64,000 nucleotides of DNA, taken from the NCBI RefSeq assembly GCF_000373625.1, contig NZ_KB891997.1, positions 248,001 through 312,000 of the forward strand, given 5' to 3'. Both the position numbers and the translations under genes were made by a program. Below are positions 18,066 through 25,808 of this stretch, one piece after another; position 1 is the stretch's first letter; the number at the start of each line of letters is the position of its first letter. This stretch comes from Streptomyces sp. LaPpAH-108. Lineage in GTDB: Bacteria; Actinomycetota; Actinomycetes; Streptomycetales; Streptomycetaceae. Below the pieces are notes generated by a model, which was not told where the DNA came from, did not search any database, and saw only the letters and a list, made by a program, of their open reading frames with translations.

Positions 18066-19970
18066 TTACTCGGGCGGCAGCGCGTAGTCCGCGAGCGACA
18101 CCGCGCCCGAGTTGGCCAGCGGCACCCCGTCCAGGAAGGCGCCCGGCAGGTCGAACGCCTCCACCAGGGCGCTCATGTGCGGGGCCAGCTCGCGCAGCAC
18201 GTCGTCCACCAGCTCGGGCAGCGCGCAGACCTGCTCCGGGGAGAGATGCCCGTGCGCCAGCAGGTCACCGCTGCGGGCGCTCGTCTCCCGCAGCAGGAAC
18301 AGCAGGCACAGCCGCCCCAGCAGGGCCCGCGCCCCCGGCTCCGCCGCCCGGTCCACCGCGTCCAGGAAGGCGTCGGCCGCCCGCAGCCGGGCATGCGCCG
18401 CGACCATCTCCAGGGCCGCCGAGGAGGCGCCGTTCCAGCGGGCCACCGGATCGCCGGACGGCCCCTGCCGCAGCCGGGTCCGCGCCCGGTCCCGCCAGAT
18501 CGACTCCGCCCGGGCCAGCAGCTCCCGCAGATGCCGGGGGTCGGTCAACTGGGCTGCTGAGGCAGGGGAGTCGAGCGGGCCCGGCGGCGGCTGCTCGGCG
18601 AACAGCATCTCGGCGGCGGCCTTCACCCAGATCACCGTGTTGTCGCCCTCGGCGGTGACGGTGCCCTCGATGTACTGCGGGAACTCGGACAACCCGTTGG
18701 CCGCGAACAACGCCTGGGCGCCGCAGCGTTCACGGCACTCGACGGTCACCTCCCGCGCCTGCCAGGTGATCCAGCTCTTGGCCACCGCCACCAACCGCTC
18801 GGCCTCCGCCTGCCGTTCGGTGTCCGGGTCCGTGCGGTGCGCGGTCCAGCCCTCAAGTGCCCTGCGGTGCAGGAAGGTCATGGCGTAGGAGGTCGCCAGA
18901 CCCTTCAACAGCGGCCCGTGGTGCGAGCGGTGGGCGTTCACCGGGATGCGCTCGCCCGCGCGCGGCCCGCTGACCTGCCGGTGGCCGCCGTAGCGCACGG
19001 CTATGGCGAGGGCTGCCCGGGTGGCGCCGATCGCCGCGCCGCTCATGCACAGCTTGCCCATGGTGACCCGGCCGATGGAGCGCAGGAACCGCTTGCGCCG
19101 GTTGCCGAGTTCGCTGTGCAGCCTGCCCTCGGCGTCCAGGCGGCCGTGCGCGGACTCCAGCAGCGCGGAACGCGGCAGCGGCACCCGGTCGAAGGAGGTC
19201 ATGCAGTGGTCCACGGGCGCGCCGGTGCGCATCGGCAGCCTGCGCACCCGTACGCCCGGCCGCAGACCGTTCTCGTCGCTGAGCGGGGTCAGGAACAGGA
19301 AGACCCCCTCGTCGCGGCCGTCCACCAGCAGCCGTGCGGCGACCACCGCGCTCTTGGGGCCGCCGGTCAGACTCGTGTTGGGCATGAACTTCTGGGCGCC
19401 CGGATGCGGGGTGTGCAGCACGAACCCGCCGGTGGCCGGGTCGAGTTCGGCGGTCGTCTCCAGGGCCGAGGCGTCGTTGCCGTGCTCCAGCTCGGTGCAC
19501 AGGAACGTGCCGACACGGCGCAGCGAGGTGAAGTCGGACAGGTCCCGGCCGCCGTCGTGGTCGAGCAGGCTGCCCAGGAACAGGTTGTAGTGGATGCTCG
19601 CCACCGTGCACAGGCCGCCGCCACCGTCCACGATGGCCGCCCACTCGTGCAGGGCCGCGAGTTCGGCGGGATCGTCGGCCAGCCGCTCGGGCGCCCCGGC
19701 GGTGTCGTTCACCAGGCGCAGCCAGGAGTAGGAGAGTTCGGCGCGCTCGTCGGCGCCGAGACCGGGGCGGTGGCGGAAGGTGTCCCGCGCGATGAGGTCG
19801 CGCCAGCGGCCGTGCGCCCGCTCGCGCGCTCCGCCGTCGAAGAGGAGCCGGGTCAGCTCCGCCACCGCCGGGGACGGTGCGGAACCGGTCGAAGGGAGTG
19901 GGGGTGTGTGGTGCTCGTCGTCGTTCCCGGGTGCCGAGGGGAGTGCTGCCTGAGGTGTCAGAAGAGTCAT
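18066..19970 (-). CDS. aco: Acyl-CoA oxidase-like flavoenzyme, Aco of avenolide-type butenolide biosynthesis
   Basis: A 634-residue acyl-CoA dehydrogenase/oxidase superfamily protein, the length of acyl-CoA oxidases rather than 380-residue dehydrogenases. Visible parts: CTELEHGNDASALETTAEL (flavin and substrate loop in the first beta domain), KFMPNTSLTGGPKSAVVAA, and EGTVTAEGDNTVIWVKAA in the helical domain, where the family has an EGDNTV motif. It diverges from a GBL-type receptor gene that is followed by a P450. The order aco / avaR1 / cyp17 is that of the Streptomyces avermitilis avenolide locus, where Aco forms the unsaturated acyl precursor of the hormone. Function is inferred from family plus synteny. 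ATG 19970 follows GGAGCGGGCTC. Confidence 0.82.
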   Translation of the reverse strand: MTLLTPQAALPSAPGNDDEHHTPPLPSTGSAPSPAVAELTRLLFDGGARERAHGRWRDLIARDTFRHRPGLGADERAELSYSWLRLVNDTAGAPERLADDPAELAALHEWAAIVDGGGGLCTVASIHYNLFLGSLLDHDGGRDLSDFTSLRRVGTFLCTELEHGNDASALETTAELDPATGGFVLHTPHPGAQKFMPNTSLTGGPKSAVVAARLLVDGRDEGVFLFLTPLSDENGLRPGVRVRRLPMRTGAPVDHCMTSFDRVPLPRSALLESAHGRLDAEGRLHSELGNRRKRFLRSIGRVTMGKLCMSGAAIGATRAALAIAVRYGGHRQVSGPRAGERIPVNAHRSHHGPLLKGLATSYAMTFLHRRALEGWTAHRTDPDTERQAEAERLVAVAKSWITWQAREVTVECRERCGAQALFAANGLSEFPQYIEGTVTAEGDNTVIWVKAAAEMLFAEQPPPGPLDSPASAAQLTDPRHLRELLARAESIWRDRARTRLRQGPSGDPVARWNGASSAALEMVAAHARLRAADAFLDAVDRAAEPGARALLGRLCLLFLLRETSARSGDLLAHGHLSPEQVCALPELVDDVLRELAPHMSALVEAFDLPGAFLDGVPLANSGAVSLADYALPPE

Positions 19971-20355
19971 GAGCCCGCTCCCGTGGTCGCAGATCCGGCA
20001 GGAAGGGATGCGCAGTGTCAGAAGATACGGACCTTCCGGTTTGCTTATCAAGCAAAGACTCTGTCAATCGGTCACCGCATGGTTGCGTAATGTGGGTGGT
20101 TCAAGTTCGACAACTGACCGAAACTGAACGGCTTTTACGGGGATGCGGCACCCCGCGCACGGCGCGCGCGGTCGGTCCGAAAGCGTTGTGATACCGGGCG
20201 GCACGTCTTATCGTGGCCGGCGGTGACGAGCCCGGACGCCCGCACGGGAGAGCGAGCACACGCTTGAAAGGCCGAGTTGCCGGGTGGCAGGATGCGTACC
20301 CGCCGGTCTCTTTCCGTCACCGACCGGGCCGTGAAGCCAGTGCGGAGGGTGTGCC
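19971..20355. other. Divergent control region of aco and the receptor gene
   Basis: 385 bases without a gene, notably AT-rich at 20020-20150. It holds the autoregulatory-element-like sequence listed at 20022-20056 and, nearer the receptor, GACCGAAACTGAACGG (about 20117-20132), a weaker candidate. It is the expected location of both promoters. GGAGGG at 20344-20349 is the ribosome site for GTG 20356. Confidence 0.55.
20022..20056. promoter_or_regulatory. ARE-like operator plus perfect inverted repeat upstream of aco
   Basis: AGATACGGACC followed by TCCGGTTTGCTTATC resembles the autoregulatory element consensus (ATAC..AC...CGGT..GT) bound by ScbR/AvaR1-type receptors, with one extra spacer base. 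It overlaps a perfect palindrome TTTGCTT-ATC-AAGCAAA (20040-20056). The element lies 52-86 bp upstream of the aco start, suited to repression until the butenolide binds the receptor. Confidence 0.6.
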
Positions 20356-21039
20356 GTGGCGCTGCAGGAACGTGCGATCAGGACAAGGCGCAACATCCTG
20401 GTGGCAGCCGCCGACGTGTTCGCCGACGTGGGGTACGAAGCCGCGACGATCTCCGAGATCCTGCAGCGGGCCAATGTCACCAAGGGCGCCCTCTACTTCC
20501 ACTTCGCCTCCAAGGAACAGCTCGCCCAGGCCGTGCTGACCGACCAGCTCACCTCGGTGCCGGAGACGCCGCCGCGCGAACTGGTCCTCCAGGAGGGGCT
20601 GGACGCGGGCTTCCTCCTCGCGTATCTGCTCGGCGAGGGCGATCCGCTGGTGCGCGGCAGCGTCCGGCTCACCGTGGACCAGGGCTCGCCCCAGGACGGC
20701 CTGGACCGGCGGGTGCCCATGGCCTCCTGGATCGACCACAACGCCAAACTCCTGGCCCGGGCGAAGACGAGCGGCGAACTCCTGCCGCACGTCGACGTCG
20801 AAGCCGCGGCCAAGGCGTTCGTCGCCGCCTTCACCGGCGCCCAGGTGCTCTCCAAGATCATGAACGACCACACGGACATCATGGAACGCGTGGTCGACCT
20901 CTACCGGCATCTGATGACCAGCATCGCCGTCCCCGCCGTCCTCGTCCGGCTCGACATGGGTCTGGACCGGGGCGAGCGGGTGCACGCCGAGGCGCTGGCC
21001 CTGCGCCGGGAGGCCGAGGAGACCGGCGTCACCGGCTGA
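20356..21039 (+). CDS. avaR1: Gamma-butyrolactone/butenolide receptor-type TetR repressor (AvaR1/ScbR family)
   Basis: A 227-residue TetR-family protein whose N-terminus (ERAIRTRRNILVAAADVF, then GYEAATISEILQ and TKGALYFHFASKEQLA) is the signature of the ArpA/ScbR/AvaR1 receptor group. The C-terminal ligand domain includes the usual WIDHNAKLLARAK segment. GTG 20356 has GGAGGG 6 nt upstream. It lies between aco and a P450 as avaR1 does in S. avermitilis. It would repress aco and itself until the hormone binds. Whether it is a true receptor or a pseudo-receptor cannot be settled by eye; the adjacent biosynthetic genes favour a true receptor. Confidence 0.87.
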   Translation: MALQERAIRTRRNILVAAADVFADVGYEAATISEILQRANVTKGALYFHFASKEQLAQAVLTDQLTSVPETPPRELVLQEGLDAGFLLAYLLGEGDPLVRGSVRLTVDQGSPQDGLDRRVPMASWIDHNAKLLARAKTSGELLPHVDVEAAAKAFVAAFTGAQVLSKIMNDHTDIMERVVDLYRHLMTSIAVPAVLVRLDMGLDRGERVHAEALALRREAEETGVTG

Positions 21040-21329
21040 GCCGCCGGGAGCGGCGGGACGCGCGGGGACCGGACCGCCGCCCCCGCCGGTACCCGGACCG
21101 CCCCGACCGGTAGCCGCCCCCCGCCGACCGGCACCCGGACCCACCACTCACCGGACCACACGCCGGACCGCACCCCGGACCCGTCCCGGCCGATGCCCGG
21201 ACCCGGCCGTCGGGCCGCCACCCCCACCACCCCCGCCATCCACGGACCCGCCCGGACGCCGGGAGCCTCCCGCCGACCGGCACCGCAGCACGACCACGTG
21301 AGCGCAGGACCGAACCAGGGAGGACACCG
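21040..21329. repeat. C-rich low-complexity spacer with many CCGGACC-like units
   Basis: 290 bases between receptor and P450 made largely of irregular repeats of CCGGACC, CCGACCGG and CACCCCC on the plus strand, with almost no A or T. No ORF with acceptable coding character. AGGGAGGACACC before 21330 is the P450 ribosome site. Confidence 0.5.
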
Positions 21330-22565
21330 ATGGAGACGACCGCCTGCCCCTACGTCTTGGACATCACAGGACGCGACCACCAGAGCGAGGCCGCCCACCT
21401 GCGCGGACAGGGCCCCGCCGTCCCCGTCGAACTGCCCGGCGGGGTCGTCGCCTGGGCGGTCGTGCAACAGACGTACGTGGAACGGCTGCTGGCCGACCCG
21501 CGCGTCTCACGGAGCGCCCGGCTGCACTGGCCCGCCTTCATCGAGGGCAAGATCACCGAGGACTGGCCGCTGTACCCCTGGGTGGCCAACGAGAACATGC
21601 TCTTCGCCTACGGGGAGCACCACTCCCGGCTGCGCAGGCTCGTCGCGGGCGCCTTCACCCTCCGTCGCTCCGAGGCGCTGCGCCCGCGCGTGGAGGAACT
21701 CTCCGCCGAACTCCTCGACTCCCTCGCCGCCGTGGCCCCCGGCACCCCGGTCGACCTGCGCACCGACTACGCCGAGGTGCTGCCGCTGCGCGTCATCTGC
21801 GAGCTGTTCGGGGTGCCGCGCGGCGCCGAGACCGACGCGCTCTCGGACGCGCTCAGCACGGTGTTCAGCTCCACGACCCCGGCCGCCGAGATGGAGGCCG
21901 CCCGGCTCCAGGCGTTCGGGCTTCTCGCCAGGCTGGTGGCGGTCAAGCGGGAGCAGCCGGGCGACGACCTCACCAGCTCGCTGATCGCCGCCCGCGACAA
22001 CGGCGACCGGCTCACCGAGGAGGAACTGCTCGGCTCCCTCTTCATGTTCATCGCCGCGGGCCAGGACACCACCGCCACCCTCATCACCAACGCGGCCGGC
22101 GCTCTGCTCACCCACCCCGAGCAGCTGGAGCACGTCCGGGAGGGGCGCGCGACCTGGGCCGACGTGGTCTCCGAGACGATGCGGGTGCACACGCCAGGGG
22201 CGTACTCGCCGCTGCGGTTCGCCGTCGAGGACATCGACCTGGACGGGGTGACCCTGCGCAAGGGCGACTGCATCCTCGTCGACTTCGCGTCGGGCGGCCA
22301 CGAGACCGACCGGCACGGCCCCGACGCGAGCCGCTTCGACGTGCTGCGCACCAAGCGCGACGTCCTCGGCTTCGGCCACGGGCCGCACCGCTGCCTCGGC
22401 GCCCCGCTCGGCGAGATCGAGGCGGCCTCCGCGCTCTCGAAGCTCTTCGGGCTCTTCCCGGACGTACGACTGGCCTGCGCGCCCGAGGAGTTGCGGCCAC
22501 TGCCGACCTTCATGCTCAACGGATACCGTTCGCTGCCCGTGCTGCTGCGTCCGACGGACGCCTGA
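21330..22565 (+). CDS. cyp17: Cytochrome P450, Cyp17-type enzyme of butenolide biosynthesis
   Basis: A 411-residue soluble bacterial P450 with every family motif: I-helix [10 protein letters not shown] with the acid-alcohol pair, ExxR in SETMR, and the haem loop [10 protein letters not shown] containing the thiolate Cys. It sits downstream of the receptor gene and opposite aco. In S. avermitilis the equivalent Cyp17 hydroxylates the avenolide precursor (reported at C10). It would need a ferredoxin and reductase encoded elsewhere. The P450 assignment is certain; the hormone role rests on gene order. Confidence 0.88.
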   Translation: METTACPYVLDITGRDHQSEAAHLRGQGPAVPVELPGGVVAWAVVQQTYVERLLADPRVSRSARLHWPAFIEGKITEDWPLYPWVANENMLFAYGEHHSRLRRLVAGAFTLRRSEALRPRVEELSAELLDSLAAVAPGTPVDLRTDYAEVLPLRVICELFGVPRGAETDALSDALSTVFSSTTPAAEMEAARLQAFGLLARLVAVKREQPGDDLTSSLIAARDNGDRLTEEELLGSLFMFIAAGQDTTATLITNAAGALLTHPEQLEHVREGRATWADVVSETMRVHTPGAYSPLRFAVEDIDLDGVTLRKGDCILVDFASGGHETDRHGPDASRFDVLRTKRDVLGFGHGPHRCLGAPLGEIEAASALSKLFGLFPDVRLACAPEELRPLPTFMLNGYRSLPVLLRPTDA

Positions 22566-22582
22566 CCGGCGTACGGCGCGGG

Positions 22583-22599
22583 CTCGTTCCCGGAACGAG
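22583..22599. promoter_or_regulatory. 17-nt perfect palindrome before the second TetR gene
   Basis: CTCGTTCC-C-GGAACGAG, arms 22583-22590 and 22592-22599, 19 nt upstream of ATG 22619. It is a candidate operator for the TetR protein encoded immediately downstream. Confidence 0.55.
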
Positions 22600-22618
22600 G
22601 CTCTGAAGGGGGAGCGCC

Positions 22619-23221
22619 ATGGTCCAGCAGGAGAGGGCGGTCCGGACCCGGCAGGCCCTCGTCCGCGCGGCGGCGGAACTCTTCGCCGCCGACGGGTACG
22701 CCCGTGCCTCCTTACCCGCGATCAGCGCGCGGGCCGGGGTGAGCACGGGCGCCCTGCACTTCCACTTCCCGGACAAGGACGCGCTGGCCGGTGAGGTGGA
22801 GCGGGTGGCGGCCCGTACGGTACGGGAACTGGCCGGGCGCTGCGGGCGCTCCGAGGGCAGCGCGCTCGGGGCGCTCGTCACCGCCACCCGGCAGCTCGCG
22901 GTCACCCTCGCGGCCGACCCGGTGACCTCGGCGGGCTTCCGGCTCAGCGGTGACCCGGCCCGGCGGCACCGGGCCGGGCTGCTCGACTGGTGGCAGACAT
23001 GGGTGCGCGAGACGGTCGGCCGGGCCGAGGCGGCGGGCGAACTGGCCGACGGCGTCTCGTCCGAGGGCGCCGTGGTCGCGGTCGTCGCCGCGACCGCCGG
23101 GTTCGAGGCGCTGGGCAGCCGGGACCGCGACTGGCTCTCCCGCGAACGGATGGACCGCTTCTGGACCCTGCTCCTGCCCTGCCTGTCCTCCCGCCCGCCC
23201 ACGAAAGAACCCCGCCCCTGA
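22619..23221 (+). CDS. Second ScbR-like TetR regulator with a TTA codon
   Basis: A 200-residue TetR-family protein with the same N-terminal style as the receptor (QQERAVRTRQALVRAAAELF, GALHFHFPDKDALAGEV), so it belongs to the GBL receptor/pseudo-receptor group such as AvaR2 or ScbR2. Codon 32, in RASLPAIS, is TTA (22712-22714), making translation dependent on the bldA tRNA. It starts 53 nt after the P450 stop and is probably co-transcribed or driven through the palindrome at 22583. It may tune the hormone circuit late in growth. Its stop lies inside the bidirectional terminator shared with the tRNA gene. Confidence 0.82.
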   Translation: MVQQERAVRTRQALVRAAAELFAADGYARASLPAISARAGVSTGALHFHFPDKDALAGEVERVAARTVRELAGRCGRSEGSALGALVTATRQLAVTLAADPVTSAGFRLSGDPARRHRAGLLDWWQTWVRETVGRAEAAGELADGVSSEGAVVAVVAATAGFEALGSRDRDWLSRERMDRFWTLLLPCLSSRPPTKEPRP

Positions 23222-23239
23222 TCTCCCAGGGACGGGGTT
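23208..23239. terminator. Shared terminator of TetR gene (+) and tRNA-Gly (-)
   Basis: 13-bp stem with one mismatch: AACCCCGCCCCTG (23208-23220) and CAGGGACGGGGTT (23227-23239), loop ATCTCC. It overlaps the TetR stop codon on the plus strand and begins 7 nt beyond the tRNA CCA end on the minus strand. Confidence 0.75.
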
Positions 23240-23246
23240 CTCATGA

Positions 23247-23319
23247 TGGAGCGCCGGGCAGGCCTTGCACCTGCATCTCCCCGCAGGAAGCGGGACGTCT
23301 TTCCTTGGACCACCAACGC
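23247..23319 (-). tRNA. Atypical tRNA-Gly, anticodon UCC, CCA encoded
   Basis: The minus strand folds into a complete 73-nt cloverleaf. Acceptor 1-7 (GCGTTGG) pairs with 66-72 (CCGGCGC) through five Watson-Crick and two G-U pairs. T8, A14, A15, G18, G19 and A21 are present. The anticodon loop CTTCCTG gives anticodon TCC at 23288-23286. The T stem GCAGG/CCTGC is perfect, discriminator T73 is followed by CCA. Bacterial glycyl-tRNA synthetase identity elements (G1-C72, C2-G71, G3-C70, C35, C36, T73) are all kept. Abnormal: T loop TGCAAGG lacks T55, position 37 is T rather than a purine, and the 13-22 pair is C-A. A terminator follows and TAGGAT lies about 45 nt upstream (23370-23365). Confidence 0.8.
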
Positions 23320-23392
23320 ACGGCGCGTTACCCGCACTTGGGTGCCTCGCTCATGAACAAGCTTATCCTACGGTCACGGTGGACCCGGCGTC

Positions 23393-23419
23393 GCCGTGCC
23401 CCCGGAGCGGGGGCACGGC
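23393..23419 (-). terminator. Terminator of the cyclophilin gene
   Basis: Perfect 11-bp stem GCCGTGCCCCC (23393-23403) and GGGGGCACGGC (23409-23419) with a 5-nt loop, 22 nt past the cyclophilin stop. It separates that transcript from the tRNA gene. Confidence 0.8.
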
Positions 23420-23440
23420 GCGGTGGGTCGGCGGGGACCG

Positions 23441-23932
23441 TCAGACCGTGCCGCTCTCGGCGACGGTGATCTTGCCCCGGGTGGCGCCGCTGTCGCTGCC
23501 CAGGGACTCGATCTTGTCCACGATGTCCTGGCCCTCGACGACCTCGCCGAAGACGACGTGCTTGCCGTCGAGCCACGGGGTGACGACGGTGGTGATGAAG
23601 AACTGCGAGCCGTTGGTGTTCGGGCCCGCGTTCGCCATGCTCAGCAGGTACGGGCGGTCGTGCTTGCGGGAGAAGTTCTCGTCCGCGAACTTCTCGCCGT
23701 AGATGCTCTTGCCGCCGGTGCCGTTGCCCCGGGTGAAGTCGCCGCCCTGCAGCATGAACTGCGGGATGACGCGGTGGAACGGGGAACCGGCGTAGCCGAA
23801 GCCGTGCTCACCGGTGGCCAGCTCGCGGAAGTTCTTGGCGGTCTTGGGGACCACGTCGTCGTAGAGGCGGAAGACGATCCGGCCGGCCGGCTGGTCGTCG
23901 ATGTTGACGTCGAAGTAAACGTTGTCGCTCAT
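23441..23932 (-). CDS. Cyclophilin-type peptidyl-prolyl cis-trans isomerase
   Basis: A 163-residue cytoplasmic cyclophilin of normal single-domain length. Active-site elements are [15 protein letters not shown] (catalytic Arg, with Phe and Gln), [15 protein letters not shown] and [12 protein letters not shown]. No signal peptide, so a cytosolic PpiA/B-type folding helper. ATG 23932 begins MSDNVYFDV; an upstream in-frame start would add 29 unrelated residues. It is followed by its own terminator and then the tRNA-Gly. Confidence 0.95.
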   Translation of the reverse strand: MSDNVYFDVNIDDQPAGRIVFRLYDDVVPKTAKNFRELATGEHGFGYAGSPFHRVIPQFMLQGGDFTRGNGTGGKSIYGEKFADENFSRKHDRPYLLSMANAGPNTNGSQFFITTVVTPWLDGKHVVFGEVVEGQDIVDKIESLGSDSGATRGKITVAESGTV

Positions 23933-24177
23933 GGAGATCAACCTACCGTCGTGTGGCGCCCGGCGTTCACCGACGCCCGGTTCGGGGTGCGGTGAGGAGT
24001 GTGATCCTTTACGCACCACGGGCCAGATGTTTTCGAGTGCAACTGTCTGCGCGGGCGGCAGTCGGCCTCAATGGCCAGACGGAAGAACCGCGTTGGCACG
24101 TCCCCGCGCCTGGAATGTGCGCACCTGTGAACCATGTCACCCCTTGCCCCCCGCTCGCGATCCGCCGAACAACTGAC

Positions 24178-25428
24178 CTACCAAGCGACCGGCAGCGTCC
24201 TCGGCCCCCGGATCAGCCCGTCCCGCTGGAACTCGACCTCCCCGGGCGGCACCGCCAGCCGCAGCGCGGGGAAGCGTTCCATCACGGAGCCGATCAGCAC
24301 CTCCGCCTCCATCCGGGCCATCAGCGCGGCCAGACAGAAGTGCGGCCCGTGGCCGAAGGCGAGGTGCCCGGGGCCGGTGCGGTCGAAGTCCAGCGCGTCC
24401 GGGTCGGGGAACGCCTCGGGGTCGCGGTTGGCGGCGACATAGGCGTTGTAGACGGCCTCGCCCTTGCGGATCAGATGGCCGCCGATCTCCACGTCCTCGG
24501 TGGCGATGCGGGGGATGCCCACACCGTTGCGGTGCGGCACGAAGCGGAACAGCTCCTCCACCGCCCTCGGCAGCAGCTCCGGCTCGCGCCGCAGCCGCGC
24601 GAACTGCTCCGGATGGGTGAGCAGCGCGTACATCATCGACCCGCTGTTGTTGCGCACCGCGTGACCACCGCTGACGTAGACCGCCATGGCCAGCGAGACC
24701 GCCTCGTCGTCGGTGATCTCGCCGGTCGCCGCGGCGGCTGCCAGCACCCCGGCGAGGTCGTCACGCGGCTCCGCGCGACGGCGGTCCAGCAGGTCCACCA
24801 CCCGGCCACGCGTCGTCGCACGGGCCTGCCGGTTGCGGTCCTCGCCGTCGGCCGCCTTGGACAGCAGCGCCTCGGAATGGCCCGCCCAGGCCCGCCAGTC
24901 GCCCTCGTCCGCGCCCAGGAACGCACAGACCACGGCGATCGGGAACGGCGTGTACAGATGCTCCATGAGGTCGCCGGGCGGCCCGGCCTGCTCCATGCCG
25001 TCCAGCGCCCGGTGGGCGATGCGCTCCGCCACCGGCCGCAGCCGCGCCATGCTCCGCGCGGTGAACGCACGCGCCACGACCCGCCGCAGCACCGTGTGCC
25101 GGGGCGGGTCGATGTACTGCAGCCCCGCCGTCTGCGAGGCCACCGCCTGGGGCGCCATGCTGGTCACCGAGCGCCCGACCAGTTCGGCGCGAGAGAAGCG
25201 GGGATCGGAGGTGACCGCGCGGACGTCCTCGTAGCGGGTCACCAGCCAGGCATGCCCGTCGCCGTACGGCAGGCTGATGCGGGTGATCGGTTCGTCCCGC
25301 AGCAGCTCGTCGAAGAACGGGTCCGGGTCGAGCGCGGGCAGATCCTCGACGGTCCACGACCGTACCGGCGGCGGGGGCGGGGGAGAGGCGGGCGCGGTGT
25401 CCGGCGCGGACGTGGAGTCGAAGGGCAT
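24178..25428 (-). CDS. Cytochrome P450 with non-canonical I-helix
   Basis: A 416-residue P450. The haem loop FGHGPHFCLAALMARME and the ExxR motif (EELFRF) are normal. The I-helix reads VSGGHAVRNNSG where most P450s have AGxE/DTT: the acid and the alcohol of the oxygen-activating pair are replaced by Ala and Val. Such enzymes often use a substrate hydroxyl for proton delivery or do atypical chemistry. The protein starts with a Pro-rich leader (SPPPPPPVRS). It stands alone and is separated from the butenolide genes by the tRNA and cyclophilin, so its substrate is open. Confidence 0.9.
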   Translation of the reverse strand: MPFDSTSAPDTAPASPPPPPPVRSWTVEDLPALDPDPFFDELLRDEPITRISLPYGDGHAWLVTRYEDVRAVTSDPRFSRAELVGRSVTSMAPQAVASQTAGLQYIDPPRHTVLRRVVARAFTARSMARLRPVAERIAHRALDGMEQAGPPGDLMEHLYTPFPIAVVCAFLGADEGDWRAWAGHSEALLSKAADGEDRNRQARATTRGRVVDLLDRRRAEPRDDLAGVLAAAAATGEITDDEAVSLAMAVYVSGGHAVRNNSGSMMYALLTHPEQFARLRREPELLPRAVEELFRFVPHRNGVGIPRIATEDVEIGGHLIRKGEAVYNAYVAANRDPEAFPDPDALDFDRTGPGHLAFGHGPHFCLAALMARMEAEVLIGSVMERFPALRLAVPPGEVEFQRDGLIRGPRTLPVAW

Positions 25429-25545
25429 GGCGCATCACTCCCAGGTTTCCGGTCGCCCGGCGGTGCGAACTCTGCCCCGAAAGCCTGCCTCAGCCCCGTG
25501 GAGCCCGCACGCCGGACGCGTCCGGCTCGGGAGTCACCCGTGGAG

Positions 25546-25701
25546 TCACCAGTAGTGACGACGGCCGGCGATCGCGTGACCGGTGGAGCCCAGGATCCAC
25601 AGCACGGCACCCACCACCGTGAGGATGATGCCTATGGTCCACAGGATCGAGATCCCGGTGAGAAAGCCGATGATGAGCAAGATGACGCCGACGGCGATCA
25701 T
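25546..25701 (-). CDS. DUF6131 small two-helix membrane protein (51 aa)
   Basis: ATG 25701 preceded by AGGAGG at ideal spacing encodes 51 residues that are almost entirely two hydrophobic helices (IAVGVILLIIGFLTGISI and GIILTVVGAVLWILG) with a basic tail AGRRHYW. This matches the actinobacterial DUF6131 family, of unknown function, often linked with general stress. Two TM helices in a hairpin are predicted. Confidence 0.82.
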   Translation of the reverse strand: MIAVGVILLIIGFLTGISILWTIGIILTVVGAVLWILGSTGHAIAGRRHYW

Positions 25702-25808
25702 GGTCTGCCTCCTGCGGTGAACGGAGTTCCTGCCTCTCCTGATGCCCCCGGACCGCGCACATTCTCCTGCCCGCCCGGGAATTCTCCGGCGGGCCGTACG
25801 ACTGGGCG

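Noticed and set aside
24178-25428. Second P450 as part of the butenolide locus
   Set aside because: Separated by terminators, the tRNA and a housekeeping cyclophilin, and it carries an abnormal I-helix; no link seen.
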